Assembly (NCBI GenBank): GCA_964017185.1 | Contig: OZ024869.1 | Location: forward strand, 66,868,315-66,932,314 | DNA: 64,000 nt | From: Rugalucina vietnamica | Taxonomy: Eukaryota; Mollusca; Bivalvia; Lucinida; Lucinidae | Direction: 5' to 3' | Shown: positions 24,901 to 36,500 of the stretch, one piece after another | Numbering within the stretch: the stretch's first letter is position 1 | How the letters are laid out: every line of letters starts with the position of its first letter | Notes under the pieces: generated by a model | The model's input: only the letters and a program-made list of their open reading frames with translations | Told to the model about the DNA's origin: nothing | The model's database searches: none | Program-made: the position numbers and the translations under genes

Positions 24901-25034
24901 ACCGGACTGTACATGCGCAGAATAAAGTTAGAAGCTTGAAATTTCGGATTAAGAGGAAGAGGGATTGTACTATTCATGAAGATAAAACATCTTAGGCGCT
25001 GATGAGCATCTTTGTTTTTGCATACTAATTGTAG

Positions 25035-25075
<41 letters not shown>

Positions 25076-26386
25076 ATGAAGCGGAGACTCATTTATGATA
25101 AATGGACTTGCCCATCATTATCATTCGGAGAGTCCACAGCCATTTTAGGAAGATCAGAGGCGATTTTGATTTTTTTCTTTCTTTTTTTCTGGATGAAATT
25201 CCTACAGACAATCAGTAACCCCAGATTTACTAATTTAAAAAAATTCTAGTGTTTTGATGTCTCATTCGTCGGTTTGATATTTTCGAATAAAAAAAAAAAT
25301 AGTAGAAACAAGTTTGGCAGCGAACATCCTTAAATAGGCTGATTGCATGACAAAGTTTGGTCGGTTTGGTCCATTTTATGCTGCTCTCACATATACCGAA
25401 TATCCCTTGCGAATCCTAAAATTTGAAATTCGCGCTGAAATTACCGAATATGATGCGAATGGACGGGGCGGGGCTTGCACAAAACGATGTCTTTGAGAAA
25501 GCGTTAAGAATGCTTGCGGATCCTTACAAATGTCTTAAGAATGTTGCGATTGATTGCCATGCTCACTACCGAATTCTTGAAAATGCCTTACGAATATTCC
25601 GAACGCTTACAAATGCCGTTACAAATAATACAAACGTCTTGCAAACACCTTACAAATGAAGCGAATGTGTAGCGAATGCTTGCCGAATTCTTTTGATTTT
25701 TTACTCATTCGCAAACATTGTAGCCAATAATATCAATGTAAAACGAATTCACCCACAATGCCATGGGGCATGGAAAAAACATGTCATTATTGGTCCAAGT
25801 CTATTCTTGAAACACTTTGTTGTTTCTCTCAAATTGCGATTTACACAATAAAAAAGATAATTTTACTGGGCAAATGAAAATTTCACGGGACTTTAATTAG
25901 TTTGTCATGATTGAAGGATAGCTTTGCGATTCACTAGCGATTCTTTACGGACATCAAAACTCAATAGAATTTAATGCTACAGAATCCTTGCAAATGGCTT
26001 GCGGGTGTTACAAATGTCTTGCAATCAATCCGAATTGTTTACGAATTCTTTACGAATATGTTAAGAATATGATTTCCTTGCGATTTTTAGGAGCATGTTC
26101 CTAATTTTCGCAACGACTCGAAATTTTCACCGAATGCTTACAAATGCTACCGAATTTCTAGCGATTAATGCGAGTTTGCTCAAAATTGCAATCGGAAGGG
26201 CATTCGCAAGGGAAATTCGGTATATGTGAGAGCAGTATTAGTTTCATTCATTTATTTACTTTTTATTTTATTTATTTATTTTTCTTTTTTTTTCTTATTT
26301 TTTCTTATTTTTTTATATTTATTTTGTTTTTATTTTGTTTTTATTTATTTATTTATTTATTTATTTTATTTATTTTATTTTATTTT

Positions 26387-26418
<32 letters not shown>

Positions 26419-26677
26419 TTATTTATTTTTTGGGGGGTGGGGGGGGTGGTGGTGTTTTTTTTTTACTTGCTTTCATTTTATCATGTACTTATTTTTTCAC
26501 AAAACTTCATTGGTTATTGTTTTTCTTTCAGAATGGAATATAAAAGAATTCTTCCTCCATCCCCAGCGAAGGGAAATTCTCAAAGATTACTATAGTGGCA
26601 AATACTACGCAGACAAAAATAGGGGCCCGAAAGACATTGAAACTATGGCGTCATTTAGAAAGTTGAGTGTCGCCTAA
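21345..26677 (+). CDS. CRAL-TRIO domain lipid-carrier, alpha-tocopherol-transfer-like (gene A), 6 exons
   Basis: Join 21345-21658, 22011-22075, 22570-22766, 24125-24235, 24706-24826, 26532-26677 gives 954 nt, 317 aa, with no internal stop. All introns are GT-AG, phases 2,1,0,0,1. Residues about 10-105 form the CRAL-TRIO N-terminal helical domain (D-P-K-E-R-L, then F-L-R-W-S-K-F). Residues about 110-270 form the lipid-binding domain: F-I-A-D-C-G-G in the beta-core, L-H-Y-I-N-A-G-P, then V-F-S-P-F-V-S and I-L-P-E-E-Y-L-P-D-D-Y near its end, a pattern of TTPA/clavesin-type carriers, which are usually 280-350 aa. The expected role is binding and shuttling a hydrophobic ligand between membranes in the cytosol; the ligand is unknown. 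No signal peptide. It is paralogous and convergent to gene B. Start choice: first in-frame ATG (an alternative Met is at codon 5). Introns hold a SINE, a TA-MITE, a MITE-A piece and a MITE with periodic motifs. Confidence 0.9.
21950..22001. repeat. (ATT)n microsatellite upstream of exon 2 acceptor
   Basis: About 50 bases of TTA repeats end seven bases or so before the ATATTTTCAG acceptor of gene A exon 2, effectively forming its upstream tract. Confidence 0.9.
22132..22335 (+). repeat. tRNA-derived SINE in gene A intron 2
   Basis: GGTGGCACAGTTGTATA and GGGTTCAATCCC are plausible A and B boxes about 50 bp apart. A non-tRNA body follows (ACTTGGACAAGAAAGC, CCCAGGAAGGTGG) with a 3' tail of AAAC/AAAT repeats. 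Confidence 0.75.
22833..23381. mobile_element. TA-flanked MITE (Tc1/mariner-like) in gene A intron 3
   Basis: Left end CACATGGAAAAAAGTTAGGG and right end CCCTAACTTATTTCCATGTG are inverted copies extending to GGGAACACCT / AGGTGTTCCC. TA flanks both sides (22831-22832 and 23382-23383). The 549-bp interior has no ORF. Confidence 0.9.
24848..25022. mobile_element. Truncated MITE-A copy just after gene A exon 5
   Basis: Contains GCATGAGAAAACCAACAATT, ACAAACCGGACTGTAC, TTAGAAGCTTGAAATTTCGG and GGCGCTGATGAGC. It begins about 20 bases past the exon 5 donor (24827) and lacks the full internal palindrome. Confidence 0.75.
25035..25072. repeat. (TG)n microsatellite
   Basis: About 38 bases of TG dinucleotide in gene A intron 5. 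Confidence 0.95.
25382..26235. mobile_element. 854-bp MITE with periodic interior in gene A intron 5
   Basis: Ends CTGCTCTCACATATACCGAA and TTCGGTATATGTGAGAGCAG are perfect inverted copies, followed by CTTGCGAAT / ATTCGCAAG. The interior is full of degenerate short motifs such as TTGCGAAT, CTTACAAATG and TTACGAAT spaced about 10-20 bases apart. The 78-aa ORF inside reflects these motifs, not a gene. Confidence 0.8.
26240..26430. repeat. (TTTA)n / T-rich microsatellite before gene A exon 6
   Basis: Imperfect TTTA and TTTTA repeats produce long Phe/Leu/Tyr-rich shadow ORFs. It ends about 100 bases before the last acceptor. Confidence 0.9.
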
Positions 26678-26814
26678 GCATATTAGGCCTTTCAACAAAA
26701 ACGGAGTGTTGACTTCGATGTTTTGAACTTCCTAAATGTTTTCTTAATGCAAATCTGGAGAAGCACAGTTTTCAGTTCCATACCCTTTTTTCTCACCCAT
26801 CAGACAAGCATATC

Positions 26815-28325
26815 CCATTGTGTGCCTGTCCGAGATTAAAAAAAAAATTATGGGGTTGAGGCCGAGACAGGGAAATTTCAGGCAAGTTTTCAGATTATTC
26901 AAGTCTCATCCGAGGACGAGACTAGAATAATCTGAAAACGAGCCTGAGATTTCCGTGTTGAGGCTTAAACAACATCATTGATTATTTTTCTCACCCATCA
27001 CTTATTTAGCATTTTGACTCTGAATAGGCTACAAGTGCTGTTCAGGCAGCCATTTTGTTTTTACATGAAACAGTATGCAAATTAACCAATGAAAAAATAA
27101 AGATAATTTTGTATATGCACTAACCTTACAAAAAGATTCAATCAGCATATTGTTTTGTGCCTAAAATTCTCAGCAAAAGTAAATTTTGAGATTTCTATCA
27201 AAGCAGCAGATTACAATTACTAATGTAAACTTCCTGAAATTAACATCTCCAAGTATATTTTTGTCACTGACAGGTGACACCTGGCTCATCATTTCCTTAT
27301 ATGGAATGAAAATAAAACCGAGATCCTTTAAGAGCAGTGAACATGTTACTGAGAAAGGGATGGACCATATCGAGGTTTCGGCTACTTAAGCCTCTTCAGT
27401 GACCCTATAGATTTGGCAACATGGAGCCAAAGAGAATAACTGTAACTTTACATTTTTCAACAGGGTAGTCAATACAAAGACTAGTAAAAACCAAATGGGG
27501 GCCAAATATATTTAAACCTTCGTTAGAAAATGAATCTAAACCAATAATAATTTTCTGGTTTCTCAGAATACCCTCGCTGATCTCAAAGGACCAAAAGGAA
27601 AATATAATCTGCACTATGGATGATGTACGGGGAGTACACGCTATGGATGATGTATGGAAGTAGACATGAAGATGTACATTTCTATTGACTAAATACAAAA
27701 ATGATTGGTATTTTGAGACAGCTGATATCTACTAGTACTGAGACAGAAATGTCAAAGACAGGCACACAAAGGGGTATGCTTGTCTGATGGGTGAGAAATT
27801 TCTGTCTCAGTACTACTACATTTTAGCTTGTCTCAAAATGCCAATCATTTCTGTATTTGGCCAATAGAAATGTACATCTTTATGTGGACATCCATATCAG
27901 GAAGTGATAAGCTAATTATCAACTGTCAGTGAGAAAAATAAACATGTGGGTGTTAATTTCAGGAAGTTTACAAGAGTAATTATAGTCTACTGCTTTGATA
28001 AAAATCTCAAAATTAAATTTTGCTGAGAGTTTTAGGCACAAAACAAAATGCAGATTAAATATTTTTGTAAGGTTAGTGCATATTGTACAAATTAGAGTTT
28101 TTTCACTGGTTAATTAGCATATTGTTTCATGAAAAAATGGCTACCTGAACAGCATTTGAAGCCTATTGAGAGTCAAAATGGTTTAAGTGATGTGTTAGAA
28201 AAATAATCAATGATGGTTTTGAGGCCGAGACAGGAAATCTCAGGCTCGTTTTCAGATTATTCGAGTCGAGCCTCGGATGAGACTTGAATAATCTGAAAAC
28301 TTGCCTGATTCTTAATCTGAGATGC
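26815..28325. mobile_element. 1.5-kb inverted-repeat element between genes A and B
   Basis: The left arm (26815-27300) and right arm (27898-28325) are reverse complements. Shared marks include GAGGCCGAGACAGG with CTGAAAACGAGCCTGAG, GCATATTGTTT, the CTCAGCAAAAGT / TTTTGCTGAGA block and TTAACATCTCC / GTGTTAATTTC. The centre (27310-27630) is a copy of the GAAGCAG/AGATCCTTT dispersed repeat. No coding sequence. Confidence 0.75.
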
Positions 28326-29081
28326 AGACTTTGGAATTCCTTTTCAAACCATGTGTGTGTAAAGTCTCATCCGCAGGACTGGAAAAGCCAACGATCGAAC
28401 CCATGACCCCTTGTTTTTAAGGCGACTTCAGAGTATTAAAATTGTTCGTTTAGAACCATCTTCTAAACAACGTTTAAATTATTTGATCCCGTTTAGGCAT
28501 GTGTCTTTGATTTAGACATCCATTGTGTAAAGCTTTGAAATTGCAGTTTATTCACATGTATCTGGCTATCGTCGCCGTTTTATATAAAAATTATAAAGGG
28601 TCACTGATGAGGGTTCAGTACCTGAAATTGCGCAATATGGCCCACACTACCTCCCTTTTGAACGTTTCACTGCTGCCAAAGGATCAAACTTTTGTATCTT
28701 ATTCATCACGGAAGCTTGTTGTTGCTAGTATAATAGCTGAACTATATAGAGCCTAAGCGTCAGACAGCTTGTCTCATGTGCTTACATACCATTAATACGA
28801 AAATATGCCCATGTATAATGCAGGTGGTTCTAACAAATCCACAATCTATGTTTGAAGCAAAATACGTATACCCATGAACACCCCAGTTTTATTGGGGTTT
28901 ATGGGGTATATATATTATACAAACATACTTGACAAGCATATCCCATTGTGTGCCTGTCAGAGATTGTTACAGGAGTATTTGCAGTCTGCTGCTTTGATAG
29001 AAATCTCAAAATATAATTTTGCTGAGAATTTTATGCACAAAACAAAATGCTGATTGAATCTTTTTGTAAGGTTAGTGGATA

Positions 29082-29435
29082 TATAGAGGATCTTACATGA
29101 GTGGCCATTTCATATGAAATTTATTAAACGAGCCTTTGGCGAGTTTAATAAATTTCATACGAAATGATCACGAGTGTAAGATTCGTTTTATCATATGACT
29201 TTTAAAATAGGATTTTATCGCCTTCGAAGTGGACATATTTTCAAAGAAAATTTACATTGTTGTTACGGACTTCGTCAATGACGTTAAGTATTCCCGCAAA
29301 AGTGTTATTACACGTGTGTTCATACGATTTTTACGACATTACATATACGTTATCCACTGGAAAACAGCGACCGAAGGCTCGTTTAATAAATTTCATATGA
29401 AATGACCACTCGTGTAAGATACTCTATGTATTTAG
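29082..29435. mobile_element. MITE with about 50-bp inverted ends (TAGAGGATCTTAC family)
   Basis: TAGAGGATCTTACATGAGTG on the left mirrors CACTCGTGTAAGATACTCTA on the right, continuing through CATTTCATATGAAATTTATT and AAACGAGCC. A second inverted copy of the motif sits at 29130-29195. Related TAGAGGATATT ends start at 45919 and 63829. Confidence 0.8.
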
Positions 29436-29593
29436 CAAATAGAAATCTCATGATTACTTCCATATAAGGAAGTGATAAGCTTGGTGTCAGCTGTCAGTGA
29501 CAAAAATAAATTTGCAGGTGTTAATTTCGGGAAGTTTGCAAGTTAGAGTAATCATAGGCTACTGCTTTGATAAAAATCTCAAAAGTTAATTTT

Positions 29594-29790
29594 GCGGCCC
29601 CCGTAGCCGAGTGCTGTTTCTTAATCACTCGATCATCTGAACCGCTATGGGTTCGAGCCCCGCACTGGCCACATGTGAGACAAGCCAAGTTCTGCTTGCG
29701 GGTGTGCCAAGTGTTTTTTCTCGGGGTCTGGTTCGTCTTATATGAGCTGAAATAATCTTGAAACGGACGTAAAACTGAATTTAAAAAAAA
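29594..29790 (+). repeat. tRNA-derived SINE, copy 1
   Basis: GCGGCCCCCGTAGCCGAGTG and GGGTTCGAGCCCC give A and B boxes like a Leu/Ser tRNA head. The body CACATGTGAGACAAGCCAAG and tail GACGTAAAACTGAATT match the copy at 46741. The A-box arm is shortened here. Confidence 0.85.
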
Positions 29791-30399
29791 GGTATTTTTG
29801 TGAGAATTTTATGCACAAAACAAACTGCTGATTAAATATTTTTCTAAGGTTAGTGCATTTATAGAATTATTTTTATTTTTCACCTGGTCAATTTGCATAT
29901 TGTTTCAGAGCCTCGGATGAGACTTAAATAATCTGAAAACGAGCCTGAGATTTCCTTGTTGAGGCCTCAGCCTCATCATAGATTCTTTCAGTCTTATATA
30001 GCACTCGATATACTAGTCTAGACAATGCACAAAACCATAATCAAAACAGGGGATTATCATATATGTACATGCATACAATAATATTTAAAAATGTTTAATT
30101 AAGCAAAAGGAAATACAAACTACAACATCCGTATTGCACAATATAGAAAAATGAAAAGCAAATAACAAAAAGGCATCGAAATAAAATCACGCCTACAGCG
30201 TTTGCGAACTGACCAAAAGATGTCCAACTGTTTCTTTGGTCGGTCTTTGATACACACCAAGTGAATACTCGTGAAAAATGCTTTACTGACAAGTTGTATA
30301 GCAAATTGTACTATGTTCACTGCAAAAATAAGGGAGACAAAATCTTGGAAAATGTCATTTTTGATGTCCAACAGAATCGCCATTTATGACATTAAAGCC

Positions 30400-30532
30400 A
30401 CGACATGAGAAAACCGGCGTTTCGCATATGCAAAAACAAAGTACTTACGATGTAAATCCAAAGTTTCAAGCTTTTAGCTTTCTCCTGTGATTGCACAGCC
30501 CAATTTGTGTCGGAACAGGTCGGAAACCCCTA
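30400..30532. mobile_element. Degenerate MITE-A copy just downstream of gene B
   Basis: Retains ATGAGAAAACC, GCATATGCAAAAACAAAG, AAGTTTCAAGCTTTTAGC and AATTTGTGTCGGA. It lies within 160 bases of the gene B stop, so it may contribute to the 3' UTR. Confidence 0.65.
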
Positions 30533-30558
30533 TACCTGTTTTTTAATGTCGAGAATCA

Positions 30559-33500
30559 TTAGGAAACAGCTAGTTTCCTGAAAGACGCCATAGCCTCGGG
30601 ATCGGACGGTTTCTTCGCGAGATCGGCGCTATATTTTCCACTGTACAGTTCCTTTAGAAAGACTCGCCTTGTTGGATCTAGTATGTATTCTTGTATGTTT
30701 CTCTCTGAAAAATAACAATTCTATTGGTATAACATTATTTATTCGTGTACAACACAACGTGCCTTCTAAAATGACAAATTCGCAAGAAAAACAATACACG
30801 GTTAAAAAAGCTCTGATAAAACTTTAGTTAGAAATAAAAACTGAGATCCTTTAACGAGAAATGAGATGGGCCATACCATGGTTTCGGCTACTGAAGCCTC
30901 GTCAGTGACCCTTCAGATTTGGCAACATGGAGCCTCGTTATTTAGACTAATAGAAAAGTTCTGGCATGGTCATGTTCCCCATAGACAGTTTTAATATCGC
31001 CCAGTTTTACTGATTAAAAGTGGGCTTTATCACACTGGTCATAGTAAACGCATAGGCAACATTTGAAACGCACAGACACTCGTTTTAGGACGCACAGGCT
31101 ACCTCATAAAATGGCGGGTATTTGACAGGTGAAAAAGATAATTATGATACATACTTTCTAACTGTTTTACCATTGTTCAACGATTGTAAAACCTGACACA
31201 TGCTTTAAAGTACCCCGTATTCATTCCCCTTTACAACAGCGTTTTTAATGATAGTGGCTATAGATATGCCCATGGAGAATCACCTAGACGCTATGAATTT
31301 GTAGATCGTCATACAAAGTTTACAAACTATGCGTTTGGTTTCAATATTGCGACAAGAACGATGATATATCACATCATTTAACTCAAATAATCATGTTCAA
31401 CAACAAATAACGACGCGTCACCCTTTTAAAATACGTGTTTTTTTTTTTCACATCACACGTGGCTTTTAAAATATACAACGATCAGGTTTTCATGCCAGTT
31501 CTGGTTTGATAGCAGAACAGAATACTCGAGTAGTTAGAGTAGTTAGCTATCCGTTTTATATGATGATTGGTCGCATAACCAGGACAGTATCTACCTTAAT
31601 AAAATACGTCTTGTTAATTTCTGAAATTGGCTCATGTGTAATACATGTGTATTGCCTGGATATATGAGATTTGTGTAAGTATTAAATGGTACATCGATTT
31701 AATGCAATTTTTTTTCGCAGAGATAAAGAAGATGAAAGTCTGTCGTGTGTTTCTTTTCCTTAGTCGACGTAAGAAACAATAGTATCAGTTCTAAACAAGA
31801 AAATGATATGTATATGTTTGGATGGAGTCTTTCTTGGCGTTACAGATGGTGTAACTATGGAGATGTCACTCTATAATGTGGCCCATCAGACAATTTTCTT
31901 GTTGATAACTGATATTTCTTACGTCGATGATGAGAAAGAAACACATCGTCATCTCTGAAATACAAATGCAAAGGAATGGCATATATCGATGCACATTTGA
32001 TAACTGACACAAAATTCATATATACAGATAATACATGTATATACATATATTACACATGAGCCAATTTCAGAAATTAACAAAACGTGTTTTATGATGGTAG
32101 GTGCTGTCCTGGTTATGCGTCCAATCATCATATAGCTAACTCCTCGAGTCATCTTTTCTGCTATCAAACCAGAGCTGACATGAAAACCTGATCGTTGTAT
32201 ATTTTGGAAGCCGTGTGTTTTGTAATACTCTTTGATGAAAACTTGACGTATTTTAAAAGGGTGACGCGTCGTATTTCGTAACGAATGTTGTCCAAATTGA
32301 TTATCTGAGATATATGATGTGATTATAGCATTGTTCTTGTCGAAATATTGAAACAAAAAGCATATTTTTAAACTTTGCATGACGACCTACATAGGGTCTA
32401 TGTGATTCTTCATGGACATATCTCTAGCCACGCATTTAAAACGCTGGATTATAAGCCTTACGCATAAAATCTTATGAAATGAGCCGTCTCGTGGGAAAAC
32501 CAACAATGTGGTTTCCGAACAGGCCCAACACAAACCGGTCTGTGCAGTAACAGAAGCAGGCTAGAAGCTTGAAATTTCGGATTTAAGAAGAAGAGGAAGT
32601 TACTATCCATGTAGCGAAAACAAAGGCGCTGATCACTTTGCGGGTACTGCGAAGCCTGTGCAGATTGTTGGTTTTCCCATGAGGCGGTTCAAACATATTC
32701 TTTTTCATCAATTCGAAATTTCTTGAGAAGCATCTGCGTTGTTTTAGATTTAGAAGCCAGGTGCGTTGTAAATAAAATTCTTGAATATTTTTTCCTAAAA
32801 AGTTGTGACATTATTTTGGGTGTTTGTCTTCCGACATCATTATCTTCGGTGTTCGGTGTTCGTGTTTTTGAGAGAGAAATCGGTAATAAAAGGGAATTTT
32901 CCTACAAAATACCGTTACCTGAAAAAGTAAATTTGGGTCTATTTTTTCATTTCAAAATTTACTACCGTTGTAAAGGGAAATGAATAAAGGGTACTTTAAG
33001 ACGTGGCAGATTTTACAATCGTTGAACAATGGTAAAACAATTAGAAAGTATGTTTCATACCTTTTTCACCTGTCAAATATCCGCCATTTTATGAGGTAGC
33101 CTGCGCGTCCTAAAACGAGTGACTGTGCGTTTCAGATGTTATCTATGCGTACTATGACCAGTGTGTTTATTGGGGTACATCGAGTCGCACGCACGTGTTA
33201 GCGTGGTGGATGTCATTTCTTTCTAACGCTGCAATCTTTAATTTTGCCTGCTTACCGACGATATCCTGTATTTTGCTGGCAGACGGTCCCTTGTAATCAT
33301 CCGGTAGATATTCTGTCGGCAACAAGGCCTTGTCAACTTCATCGTACACTGATACCATGGTGGGATGGAAGTGAATCTAGAATCAAGTCGCCAAATAATC
33401 AAGTGAATTCACTCAAATCAAGCCTTTAATTCAAACTCTTACAACATTTTACAAAGAACATGTGACATTTGTTATAACTAAGTTTGATCTGTTATATAAG

Positions 33501-36500
33501 TCGTCATCTAAGTTTGCTTTATTTATTAAATCGTACAAAGAAACGTATCCGTGATTGTCCGATTATCGATAAAACGGTGCGAATTATGCGATCACTAAAT
33601 ATCGCTTATTCGATTAATCGATATCTTATCCAATTAATCGATATCAATTAACGGTTGCCGATGCATTGTCGTTGCGATTTTTTTTTTTATATAATCGATA
33701 CTCTTACCCTGTTCCTTATCTTGTCTTTCAAAAGTGGTTTAAACATGGCAACAAGAGCTTCTAGAACAGGACCGGTGTTGTAATAGTTGATACTTTTGAT
33801 TCTCGCTGGGACGGATTTCTGTAAACATAAAAAAAATTAATAATGATAACTGTCTGTCAAAATTAATGATGACGCCAACTACAGTTAAAGCACTTTTGAT
33901 TTACACACACACGCTTTCGATATGTATATCTAACTAGGTTCTTATCTTTTTAGGCGCATTTGATCTACATCTGTTGTTTCTTTTTGAACGCTTTTTCTTT
34001 TTTTTTTTTTCTTGAACACGATCACATCGTTGACCGGAATAAAAATATTTTGGTGCAACACCCAAACAAACGAACACAGAAGCTCACGTTTGTAAAATCT
34101 GCAGATTTAGAGAAGCCCTCAACGCCAGCCCAAGTTATAATGTTCATTGATCCATCACCACAGTCCAGGAAGAAACGTAGACCGTTGACTTGGATGTTTT
34201 CATCAAACAACAACATTGAGTCGAACAGTGGTTGGAGGGCGCGGGTATGGTCGATAAAGGGGTAGGACGTGTCAATGGCACCTGAAGGAATATGTGATTT
34301 ATCAGCGAAATACCTATGCCGGAGGTGTACCACTCAAACTATAGAAGCAAATAGACAAAGCAGAATGGACAGAGCAACAACAATTTTGATAGATTTAGAG
34401 GACCTGGAACAACGCGCTTTTTCTCTGTATGACTTAAATCTGTGTATATTTGTAGAGTTCACTCACTGAAAGACGCTCTTAGTTAGCAACTACAAAAATT
34501 TGCTAAATTCAGTATGTAGTATCATTATTTGTGCCCGCTAGAAATGACTTACTGAGTCTTGCCCAAACTATAACACACCCCTGGGCATCTCTCTTGGGTA
34601 AGATAAACGTTGAGCCACTGAAAAATAATCAGAACAAAAAAAAAAAAAAAATAAAATAAAATAAAATAAAACAACATGTTTTCTGAGGAAAACTATGTCC
34701 CCCCAACCATACAGTAATTGAAGGGTAGATAGTACTAGATACCTTGTGACATGAAGTTTCTATCAGAGACACCGTGACTGTCTTGTTCTGTACGGTGTGG
34801 TTACTGTGGTAGTGTTTAAACATGTTTGGACCCTGTCTATGAGCAATATCCGTAACTAGATATGGTGTCAGAAATGTTTATTTTAACAGTTTACATGGGC
34901 TAGTGACGTTGAAAAATAGGTCAAGATAACCAAAATCTAATCAACTCTGAGTCTCCTCCCAGCAATGCTTCTGTGCAAGTTTGCTTAAAATCCATCCATT
35001 TGTTCAGAAGATATTGTGTCATGGGCTTGTGACCTTGAAAATAAGTTCAAGGTCACAAAAATCTATTAAACTCCTCCCAAAAATATTTTTGTGCAAGTTT
35101 AGTTAAAATCAATCCATTGGTTCAGAAAACATCATGTCGGAAGACTAATTTCAAGCGTTCATGGGCTGGTGACCTTGAAAATTTGGTTAAGGTAACCAAA
35201 ATTTAATCAACTCTAAGTCATCTCCCAATATTCTTTCTGTGCAAGTTTGGCTAAAATCCATTCTTTTGTTCAAAAGATATCGTGTCAGAGAAGCTAATTT
35301 TGACAGTTTTCATGGGCTGGTGACTTTGAAAAATAGGTCAAGGTACTAAAATCTAATCAACTCTGAGTCTTTTCCCAGCAATGCTTATGCGCAAGTTTGG
35401 TCAAAATCCACTCATTTGTTCAGAAGATATCGCATCAGAAAAGCTAATTTTGACAGTTTTCATGGGCTGGTGACCTTGCAAAATAGGTCAAGGTCGACAA
35501 AATCTAACCAACCCTTAGTTTTTTCCCAGCAACGCTTCTGTGCAAGTTTGGTTAAAATCCATCCATTAGTTCAGAAGATATCGCTTCGGAAAAGCTAATT
35601 TTTACAGTTTTCATGGGCTGGTGACCTTGAACAAGAGGACCATTGGTCCTATAAACGCTCACCTGAGACCTGAGATATATACTAATAAACTTTTTTGCCT
35701 ACGATGGTAATATGCATGTGTATAACCCCAGGGCACGGTCAGAATAACCCTGGAGCCAGTGTCTTTTCAAATCATGAAAATTCAGTCCATTTGCCAATTT
35801 ACTGCAAGTTTTGCCCTTCAAATGACATTTTAACAATTTCCCTCATTCAAATGCATGGATGACCTAAGTTGACCCTGCCGTAAAATAGGTCAAGGTCATC
35901 CCAGGGTTATAATTTATACAAATTTTGTAGAGCTCTATTCCGTGATGCTTCATGCCAAGTTTCGATTTCATAGGCTTTCTGTTTCTAAAAATGAAGATTT
36001 TTAAAGATTATTGTTATTTATAGCCATGGTGGCCATCTTGGTCATGTGACCATGACCATTTATACAAACTTTCATTCCCTCTTCCTAGGAATGCTCCACA
36101 TAAAGTTTGGCTTTGATTGGCCAAGCATTTTCAGAGAAGAAAATGTTTGGTCATATACATGTACATAGCAGACAACCCCCTGGGCCCAGAATATTTTCAC
36201 AAACATAAATATTCTATCCATTTGCTTATTCCTAGCAAGTTTTCTGCCATTAAATGACATTTTCCTATTTTTTCCCATTCAAATGCATGGGTAACCTAAG
36301 TTGACCTTGCCGTGAAACAGGTCAAGGTCATCCAAGGGTCATGATTTATACAAATTTTGTAGAGCTCCATTGCTTGTTGCTTCATGCCATGTTTCAAAAT
36401 CATAGGCCTACTGGTTCTGAAGAAGAAGATTTTTAAATGTTTTTGCTATTTATAGCCCTGGCGGCCATCTTGGTCATGTGACCTTAACCATTTATACAAA

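Larger units (their letters stand above)
28930..29965. mobile_element. Second copy of the same element, right-arm sequence, broken by two insertions
   Basis: Repeats the right-arm blocks (AAGCATATCCCATTGTGTGC, TTTTGCTGAGAATTTTA, GCATATTGTTTCA, GAAAACGAGCCTGAGATTTC). It is interrupted by a fold-back MITE at 29082-29430 and a tRNA-SINE at 29594-29790. Confidence 0.7.

Noticed and set aside
25423-25659. 78-aa ORF in gene A intron 5
   Set aside because: Made of the periodic motifs of a MITE interior between clear inverted ends.
26168-26677. 169-aa ORF covering gene A exon 6
   Set aside because: Its first two thirds are TTTA microsatellite; only the part from 26532 is coding, as an exon with its own acceptor.
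31949-32380. 143-aa minus-strand ORF
   Set aside because: Lies in the right arm of the gene B intron palindrome; the mirrored arm has stops in the same frame and no domain is seen.
34022-34333. 101-aa plus-strand ORF at 33960-34265
   Set aside because: Antisense shadow of gene B exon 4.
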